From the NCBI GenBank assembly GCA_033557465.1, contig CM066032.1:52984955-53048954 (forward strand): 64,000 bases of DNA, given 5' to 3'. Shown here in pieces: positions 56,904 through 64,000 of the stretch (the first letter of the stretch is position 1; the number at the start of each line of letters is the position of its first letter). This DNA comes from Ichthyophis bannanicus (Eukaryota > Chordata > Amphibia > Gymnophiona > Ichthyophiidae). The notes beneath the pieces are model-generated. The model was not told the DNA's origin. It searched no databases and saw nothing but the letters and a program-made list of their open reading frames with translations. A program made the position numbers and the translations under genes.

Positions 56904-59900
56904 TTGTTGTTGTTAAGTGCCGTCGAGTCGGAGTCGACTCATGGCGACCCTCTGGATAGCTATCCTAAATTGTGTTCGGTCTTCAGTCAGGCGGCTTATT
57001 GTTGACAGACTGGTACCCGTAGCTGCTGTTATTGTATCGATCCATCTCATTGCTGGCCTTCCTCTTTTGCGTTGACCTTCTATCTTGCCAAGCATGATGT
57101 CTTTCTCTAATGATCTCTCTCTCCGCATGATGTGTCCAAAGTATGAAAGTCAAAGTCTTGTCATCTGAGCTTCTAAAGAAAGCTTAGGTTTGATCTCCTC
57201 TAGTACAGACTGGTTTGTTCTTTGGGCAGTCCATGGTATACACAGTATTCGTCGCCAACACCATAATTCAAAGGCATCAATTTTTTTCCTGTCTATCTTT
57301 TTCACTGTCCAGCTTTCACATCCATATGATGTTATTGAAAATACCATGGCTTGAACAAGTTGAATCTTTGTATGGAGAGAGACATCTCTGCTCTTGAGAA
57401 TCTTATCTAGGTCTTTCATAGCCATTCTGCCAAGAGCAATGCGTCATCTGATTTCTTGACTGCTTGTTGCTTCTTTATTGATAGTTGATCCAAGTAGGTT
57501 AAAGTTATTCACGATTTCAATTTCTTCTCCTTCGACGATGAACCTGCTGATTATGCCAGTTGTCATGATCTTTGTCTTCCTTACATTAAGGTGCAGGCCC
57601 ATTTTGAGACTATGTTCTTTGATTGTGAGAAGCAAATGTTTCAGATCATCTTCACTTTCCACCAGTAATGTGGTATCATCAGCATAGCGAAGGTTGTTGA
57701 TGAGTCTTCCACCAATCTTCAAACCTCTGTTGTCTTCATACAATCCTGCTTCTCTGATGATTTGTTCTGCATATAAATTAAACAGGTAGGGGGAAAGTAT
57801 GCAGCCTTTGCTTATTTTAAACCATTCTGTTTCTCCTTGTTCTGTTCGAACTGTTGCTTCTTGATCAATGTACAGATTCTGCAAGAGAACGATCAGGTGT
57901 TCTGGTATACCCATGCTTCTTAATGTGGCCCAGAGTTTCTCATGGTTTACACAGTCAAAAGCTTTGCTATAGTTGATAAAGCACAAATAGATATGCTTTT
58001 GGTATTCTTTAGTCTTTTCAAGGATCCATCTCACATCCGCAATGATGTCTCTCGTTCCTCGCCCTTTTCTGAACCCTGCTTGCACTTCAGGTAGTTCTTG
58101 TCCAGGTATGATTGTAGTCTCTTTTGAATAATCTTCAGTAGAATCTTGCTGGCATGTGGGATCAGAGCGACTGTGCGATAATTTCCACAGTCAGTTGGAT
58201 CACCTTTCTTTAGTATTGGTATAAACACAGATCTTTTCCAGTCAGTTGGCCAGGATGCTGTCTTCCATATTTCTTGGCAGAGCCTTGTAAGTATGGTAAC
58301 AGCTGAATCAGATTGCTGTAATACTTCTATGGGAATGCAATCAATGCCTGGTGCTTTGTTCTTTGATAAGGCTTTCAATGCTGCTTCAACTTCTTCTTTC
58401 ATCACCAATGGTTCCAGATCATAAGGTACAGGTTGAAACGGCTGTTGGTCCACTTGATCTTTATCATATAAAAACTTTGTATATTCCTTCCATCTTTTCT
58501 TGATCTTCTCAGCATCATTCAACATAGAACCTTGAGCATCTTGTAACATTCCAATTCGAGGCTGGAACTTTTTCTTTAATTCTCGTAGCTTTAGGAAAGC
58601 TGATCTTGTTCTTCCTCTAATAGTTTCTGTTTCTATTTCCTTGCATGCGTCATTGTAGTACTTTTCCTTGTCCTGTCTTGCTGCACATTGGAAATCTCTG
58701 TTGAGTTCTGTGATTGTCTTTCTTTCTCCTCTGGCTATAGCTTCTCTGCATTTCTGGGCAATTTTCAGAGTTTCTTCCGTCATCCATTTTGGCCGTTTTT
58801 TCTTTTTTACCTTTTGTAGAGACTTCTCGCTTTCTTCCAACACAACCTTCTTGATGTCATTCCATAACTCTTCTGGAACTCTATCATTTGTATCTAAAGC
58901 AGCAAATCGATTTTGCAGGCAGTCTTTAAATTCCAGTGGTATATTCTCAAGGTCATATTTTGCTGCATTCATGAGTGATTTGCTCTTTTTCAGCTTTAGC
59001 TTGAGTTTGCATACTAGTAGTTGATGATCTGTACCACAGTCAGCTCCAGGTTTTGTCTTTGTTGATGTTATAGAGCTTTTCCATCGTTGACTTCCACAGA
59101 TGTAGTCAATTTGATTTTTATACAATCCATTGGGTGAAGTCCATGTGTACAGTCGCCGCTTGTGTTTCTGGAAGAAGGTGTTTGAGATGAATAGATCATT
59201 GGTCTTGCAGAATTCTATCAGTCTTTCTCCAGCTTCATTTCTGTTGCCAAGTCCATATTTTCCACCTACTTTGTTGTCTTCTTTGTTGCCAACCTTTGCG
59301 TTCCAATCACCCATGACTATCAGGATATCCTGTTTGCATGTTCTGTCAATTTCAGCTTGTACTTGTTCATAGAACTCTTCAATTTCATTCTCTTCTGCAG
59401 CTGTTGTTGGGGCATATACTTGAATTATAGTTGTGTTGATAGGCATTCCTCGTAGACGAATAGAGATTAAGCGTTCGCTGACTGCATTGTATTTCATTAC
59501 AGTTCTTGCAAGTTTCTTCTTTATTATAATTGCAACACCATTTCTTCTTTGTCTTTCATTTCCAGCATAGTAGACCATGTGATCATCTGATGCAAAGTGC
59601 CCGATGCCAGTCCATTTCAGTTCGCTGACACCCAACAAATCAAGTTGTACACGTTCCATTTCATTCTTGACCACCTCCAACTTCCCTTGGTTCATGCTTC
59701 GTACGTTCCATGTTCCAATGTGTAAGACATCTTTACAGCTTCTGACTCTCATTTCATGCGCAGCTACATCAGCAGTCAGACATCCCGAGGGCTTTGATCC
59801 AACCACATCATAAATGCTGGCTTTACTCTGAAAAGTCTTCAGCTCTTTCCCAGTAGCTAGTTGAGTGCCTTCCAACCTGGTGGTCTCATCTTCCAGCACT

Positions 59901-60208
59901 TCAGCACAATTTGTTTTGTTGTAACTATCCATTGGGTTTTCATGGCAAGATACAGAAGTAGATTGCCTGGCCTTTCTTCCGCGCAGTTTAAGTTTGGTGT
60001 TCTTGCCGTTGTCACAGAAATGTGATCCTCCGGCGTCAACACTATCCCATTCTGCTGCTGCCCAGATGGGTGGTTTGTCTTGGTCTGGCATCTCAGCTGA
60101 GACCTGTCCATCTTGGGAGACCCTGCCAGTAGTTAAACTACCGATAGTTAAGCTCTAAGCATCACTGATGCACACAAGCCCTCACAGCACGACAAGCTGC
60201 AAGCCAAG
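56904..60208 (-). mobile_element. RTE/BovB LINE, complete length
   Basis: The 3' tail (GTT)n is at about 56904 and the 5' end near 60208. Its 5' leader (60208-60092) matches the start of the second BovB at 61693. It is about 3.3 kb, the full length for this clade, with one frameshift and few stops. It is the most deeply nested, hence youngest, element of the 46.7-64 kb block. Confidence 0.9.
56913..60091 (-). pseudogene. RTE/BovB endonuclease-reverse transcriptase, lightly damaged
   Basis: The main frame opens at ATG 60091. A lead-in of about 120 residues (MPDQDKPPIWAAAEWDSVD) precedes the endonuclease: GTWNVRSMNQGKLEVVKNEM, GVSELKWTGIGHF, VMGDWNAKVGN and GADCGTDHQLLV. RT follows: SKNKAPGIDCIPIEVLQQ, KRSVFIPILKKGDPTDCGNY, then (after a shift near 58080) AGFRKGRGTRDII, NYSKAFDCVNHEKL and LRYADDTTLLVES (YADD at 57675-57686). 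TGA replaces Arg at about 57443 and 57149. The usual VRQG before CILSP is reduced to a single Gly (ISKGCILSP), a small in-frame loss. The C-terminus has FELWCWRRILCIPWTA. Confidence 0.9.
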
Positions 60209-61805
60209 TGATATGATAGAAGTCTATAAATTAATGAACGGAGTGGAATGGATAAACGTAGATCAATTGTTTACTTTATCAGAATATAGAAAGACTAGGG
60301 GACATGCAATGAAGCTACAGGGTAAACTATTTAAGACTAATAAAAGAAAGTATTTTTTCACTCAACGTGTAATCAAACTCTGGAATTTTTTACCAGAGGA
60401 TGTAGTAAAGGCTGTTAGTGTAGCTGGGTTTAAAAAAGGTTTGGACAAGTTCCTGGAGGAAAGGTCCATAAACCATTATTAAAAAGGGACCCAGGATATC
60501 AATGCTTGACCCAGTACACGCATTGTGGAACCTGTGCCTTTTGGGTAAACTGCTAGGTATGTATGACCTAGATTGGCCACAGTTGGAAACAGGATACTGG
60601 GCTTGATGGACCTTGGTCTGACCCAGTATGGCATATCTTATGTTCTTTTGTTCTTATGTTGACCTCATTTGGAGTATAGGGTGCAATTTTGGAGACCGCA
60701 CATTCAAAAGAATATAAACAGGATGGAGTCAGTACAGAGGGTGGCTACTAAAATGGTTAGTGGTCTTCAGTATAAAGCAAATGAGGACAGACTTAAGGAT
60801 CTTATTATGTACACCTTAGAGGAACGGTGGAATAGAGGTGATATGATTGAGATGTTTAAATACCTCTGTGGCATAAATATTCAGGGGGAGAACCTCTTTC
60901 AATTGAAAGCAAGTTCTGCTACGAGGGGACATGGGTTGAGGGTGAAGGGGGATAGATTCAGGAGTGATATGTGGAAATATTTCTTTACGGAAAGAGTGGT
61001 GGATCCGTGGAATAGGAGGTGGTAGAGATGAGGACAGTATCTGAATTCAAAAAAGCATGGGGCAAACACAGAGGATCTCTAAAGGAAAAAAGGGGACTGT
61101 TGTAGTTGTTGATATGGAAGGACAGACTAGATAGGCCATGTGGTCTTTTTCTGTTGTCATATTTCTATGTTTCCATGTTTCTATATACAAAATACCTCCA
61201 AAAACCATATAAACAATGGTTCACCCAAGAACTGTGCCATATAAAAAGAGAGCTAAGATGACTTGAACACTCTTGGCAGGCCAAGAAAACAACGGAAAAC
61301 AAAGGTAAATATATGACCATTCTCACCAAATACTGTCTCCAGATTAACCTAGTTAAAAAAGACCATCATACACAACTTCTCATGAGATCCATAAATCAGC
61401 CAAGAGAACTATTTACCATAGTAAAATCACTTACAACTCAGCCAAACTCTTCATCTATCTTCATGGACATATCCCTACAAATGCTTCAACTAATCATACC
61501 TATACATCAGTGAATAATATTTTGCCACCAGCTGAGACCAGGGACAAGTTCCATCCATTATACCTTGAATCCTTTAAAAGGACAATTTCTGCTTTGAATA
61601 CTACAACTTCTTCAGCTGACCCTTGCCCAGTTAAATGGATCAAGGATACAATTAATGAAACTGCCCCGTTAATATTAACTATCCCTCACTTGGTTTGCAG
61701 CTTGTCATGCTGTGAGGGCTTGTGTGCATCAGTGATGCTGAGAGCTAAACTATCTGTAGTTTAACTACTGGCAGGGTCTCCCAAGATGGACAGGTCTCAG
61801 CTGAG

Positions 61806-64000
61806 GTGCCAGACCAAGAAAAACCACCCATCTGGGCAGAAGCAGAATGGGATAGTGTTGACGGCGGAGGATCACATTTCTGTGACAACGGCAACAACAC
61901 CAAACTTAAACTGCGCGGAAGAAAGGCCCGGAAATCTACTTCTGTATCTTGCCATGAAAACCCAATGGATAGTTACAACAAAACAAATTGTGCTATAGTG
62001 CTTGAAGATGAGACCCCCAGGTCAGAAGGCACTCAGCTAGCTACTGGGGAAGAGCTGAAGATTTCAGAGTAAAGCCAGCATTTATGATGTGGTTGGATGA
62101 AAGCCCTCAGGACGTCTGACTGCTGATGTAGCTGCACATGAAATGAGAGTCAGAAGCTGTAAAGATGTCTTACACATTGGAACATGGAACGTACGAAGCA
62201 TGAACCAAGGGAAGTTGGAGGTGGTCAAGAATGAAATGTAACGTGTACAACTTGATCTGTTGGGTGTCAGCGAACTGAAATGGACTGGCATCGGGCACTT
62301 TGCATCAGATGATCACATGGTCTACTATGCTGGAAATGAAGAGTACTATGAACAAGTACAAGCTGAAATTGACAGAACATGTAAACAGGATATCCTGATA
62401 GTCATGGGTGACTGGAACGCAAACGTTGGCAACAAAGAAGAAGGCAAAGTAGCTGGAAAATATGGACTTGGCAACAGAAATGAAGCTGGAGAAAGACTGA
62501 TAGAATTCTGCAAGACCAACGATCTATTCATCTCAAACACCTTCTTCCATCAACACAAGCAGCGACTGTACACATGGACTTCACCCAATGGATTGTATAA
62601 AAATCAAATTGACTACATCTGTGGAAGTCAACGATGGAAAAGCTCTATAACATCAACAGAGACAAAACCTGGAGCTGACTGTGGTACAGATCATCAACTA
62701 CTAGTATGCAAACTCAAGCTAAAGTTGGAAAAGAGCAAACCACTCATGAATGCAGCAAAATATGACCTTGAGAATATACCACTGGGATTTAAAGACTGCC
62801 TGCAAAATCGATTTGCTGCTTTAGATACAAATGACAGAGCTCCAGAAGAGTTATGGAATGACATCAAGAAGGTTGTGTTGGAAGAAAGCGAGAAGTCTCT
62901 ACAAAAGGTAAAAAAGCAAAAGCGGCCAAAATGGATGACGGAAGAAACTCTGAAAATTGCCCAGAAACACAGAGAAGCTAAAGTCAGAGGAGAAAGAAAG
63001 ACAATAACAGAACTCAACAGAGATTTCCAACGTGCAGCAAGACAGGACAAGGAAAAGTACTACAATGATGCATGTAAGGAAATAGAAGCAGAAACTATTA
63101 GAGGAAGAACAAGATCGGCTTTCCTAAAGCTATGAGAGTTAAAGAAAAAGTTCCAGCCTCGAATTGGAATGTTACAAGATGCTCAAGGTTCTATGTTGAA
63201 TGATGCTGAGAAGATCAAGAAAAGATGGAAGGAATATACAGAGTTTTTATATGATAAAGATCAAGTGGACCAACAGCCGTTTCCAACTTTACCTTATGAT
63301 CTGGAACCATTGGTGATGAAAGAAGAAGTTAAAGCAGCATTGAAAGCCTTATCAAAGAACAAGGTATCAGGCATTGATAACATTCCCATAGAAGTATTAT
63401 AGCAATCTGATGCAGCTGTTACCGTACTTACAAGGCTCTGCCAAGAAATATGATAGACAACATCATGGCCAACTGACTGGAAAAGATCGGTGTTTATACC
63501 AATACTAAAGAAAGATGATCCAACTGACTGTGGAAATTATCGCACAATCGCTCTGATCCCACATGCCAGCAAGATTCTACTGAAGATTATTCAAAAGAGA
63601 CTACAACCATACCTGGAACAAGAACTACCTGAAGTGCAAGCAGGGTTCAGGAAAGGGCGAGGAACGAGAGACATCATTGTGGATGTGAGATGGATCCTTG
63701 AAAAGACTAAAGAATAGTTACACTGATTACTATTTGTTCTAAATAGTTACTATTTGTTTTAATTAATTACCCCGGTTTACCCAAGTTATTGTTCCTGTTA
63801 TATGTAAAATACTCAGATATTGTATTCTGTCTGATGTTTTCTTGTTCTATGTAAACCGCGCTGATTATAAATAGTGCGGTATATAAAAGATGTTAAATAA
63901 ATAAATAAATAAATAAATAAAAGGATATCTATTTGTGCTTTATCGACTATAGCAAGGCTTTTGACTGTGTAAACCATGAGAAACTCTGGGCCACATTAAG
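61806..64000 (+). pseudogene. RTE/BovB endonuclease-reverse transcriptase, second copy, broken
   Basis: The lead-in region starts MPDQEKPPIWAEAEWDSVDG in the frame of 61806-62072. After stops, the endonuclease resumes at 62260 (GVSELKWTGIGHFASDDHMV). Compared with the first copy, 59 codons are missing between YYAGNE and EEYYEQ, with a TGAA microhomology at the joint. The frame then runs to 63135 with VMGDWNANVGN and GADCGTDHQLLV, and later pieces (63169-63402, 63490-63717) cover KEEVKAALKALSKNKVSGID and KGRGTRDIIVDVRWI. Stops at about 63135, 63400 and 63452 lie at TGA or TAG codons. An L2-type tail interrupts it at 63717. Confidence 0.85.
63717..63921 (+). mobile_element. L2-type 3' tail inserted in BovB
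   Basis: A non-coding insertion of about 205 bp with GTAAACCGCGCTGATTATAA, AGTGCGGTATATAAAAG and a long AAATA tail. BovB coding continues directly after it with KDIYLCFIDYSKAFDCVNHE. It shows that an L2-type machinery was still active after BovB arrived. Confidence 0.85.

Larger units (their letters stand above)
56336..60655 (+). mobile_element. CR1 LINE (inner copy), split by BovB
   Basis: The first piece (56336-56903) reads VIKFADDTKLFKVVKTQEDS (active site FADD at 56351-56362), KWQMKFNVDKCKDMHLG, TLEKDFGVIVDN and then broken frames to [10 protein letters not shown]. The second piece (60209-60655) continues with [19 protein letters not shown] and [19 protein letters not shown] and the CR1 3' UTR. 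GATATGAT borders the BovB on both sides as its target duplication. Confidence 0.9.
55684..61189 (+). mobile_element. CR1 LINE (outer copy), split
   Basis: The first piece (55684 to about 56335) starts in RT: IDVEYLDFSKAFDTVSHRRL, KLSTLGMDPKVTAWVRNWL, NVPQGSVLDPILFNIFVSDI, and a damaged active site (FEDDTKI in place of YADD). It continues through broken frames to VPLYKSLVRR. The second piece (60656-61189) carries on with HLEYRVQFWRPHIQKNINRM and RVVDPWN and the CR1 3' UTR. ACAAAATA occurs next to both outer edges as a possible target duplication. A second CR1 lies between the two pieces. Confidence 0.85.
46690..61692 (+). mobile_element. L2-like LINE (host copy), split into pieces by four insertions
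   Basis: The pieces are 46690-47480 (leader and most of the endonuclease: TWAYINARSIKKKIPIITDY, FITETWLC, LLGDFNLPSSHN), 51399-51520 (LITPAPWSDQHLIEFSTNK, with the catalytic SDQH variant), 55551-55683 (EFDRASFTEGILKSIDTN), and 61190-61692 (INQPRELFTIVKSL, DPCPVKWIKDTINETAPLIL). They join in order on the same strand. The first piece starts with a hydrophobic segment AAIFFTTILLSYKTITTNA. RT would follow beyond the BovB that starts at 61693. Confidence 0.85.
61693..64000 (+). mobile_element. RTE/BovB LINE, second copy, running off the window
   Basis: The 5' end (GTTTGCAGCTTGTCATGCTG) begins inside the host L2-like RT right after APLILTI. It continues to the end of the window. The opposite orientation of the BovB at 56904-60208 makes these two a divergent pair 1.5 kb apart. 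It carries a 177-bp deletion and an L2-type tail insertion. Confidence 0.9.

Noticed and set aside
58668..59024. Open frame of 118 codons opposite the BovB coding strand
   Set aside because: It is a shadow of the BovB endonuclease/linker; the same shadow appears at 62694-63050 opposite the second copy.

Overview
This looks like a stretch of a large, repeat-saturated vertebrate genome. I see no host protein-coding exon, rRNA gene or functional tRNA gene in the 64 kb. Nearly every readable protein fragment belongs to a transposable element: CR1, several L2-like families, L1, RTE/BovB, a Gmr1-like Ty3 LTR element, a DIRS-type tyrosine-recombinase element, a pogo-like DNA transposon, an unclassified terminal-inverted-repeat (TIR) family and tRNA-derived SINEs. 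The mixture of L2, CR1, DIRS and Gmr1-like elements suggests an amphibian, perhaps a caecilian. That is an inference from element content and is not proven.

Layout. 0.35-9.1 kb is one Ty3 retrotransposon with both LTRs and a 4-bp target duplication. Each LTR carries its own later LINE insertion. 9.3-13.5 kb is a decayed CR1 on the minus strand, split by a DIRS fragment. 13.5-17.8 kb is a patchwork of L2, SINE and CR1 pieces. 17.8-24.1 kb is a minus-strand L2-like LINE broken by two other LINEs, one of which keeps a 425-codon open reverse transcriptase. 24.1-27.8 kb is one copy of the TIR family, invaded by an inverted-repeat element and a CR1 tail. 27.9-28.3 kb is a large hairpin. 28.9-32.3 kb is a second L2-like family. 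34.0-41.6 kb is a full-length L1 with an 18-bp target duplication, itself hit by a BovB fragment. 41.7-46.5 kb holds three tandem-repeat blocks. The third is an in-frame 39-bp amplification inside a pogo-like transposase.

46.7-64.0 kb is a nested set. One plus-strand L2-like element is the host for a nearly full-length minus-strand L2-like LINE (47.5-51.4), a 4.03-kb TIR element (51.5-55.55), a CR1 (from 55.68) and a BovB (from 61.69, running off the window). The CR1 holds a second CR1, which in turn holds a complete-length BovB (56.9-60.2). The nesting gives a relative order of activity: L2-like first, then CR1, then the nested CR1, then BovB.

The items most worth a second look are: the Ty3 element with SCAN-like gag, protease and integrase but no reverse transcriptase; the transposase whose short segment has been amplified about 30 times in frame; the TIR family that repeatedly carries tRNA-like modules; hydrophobic leaders in front of the endonuclease of several L2-like LINEs; and hairpin elements with hammerhead-like cores. 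All boundaries were judged by eye. No alignment or database search was run.
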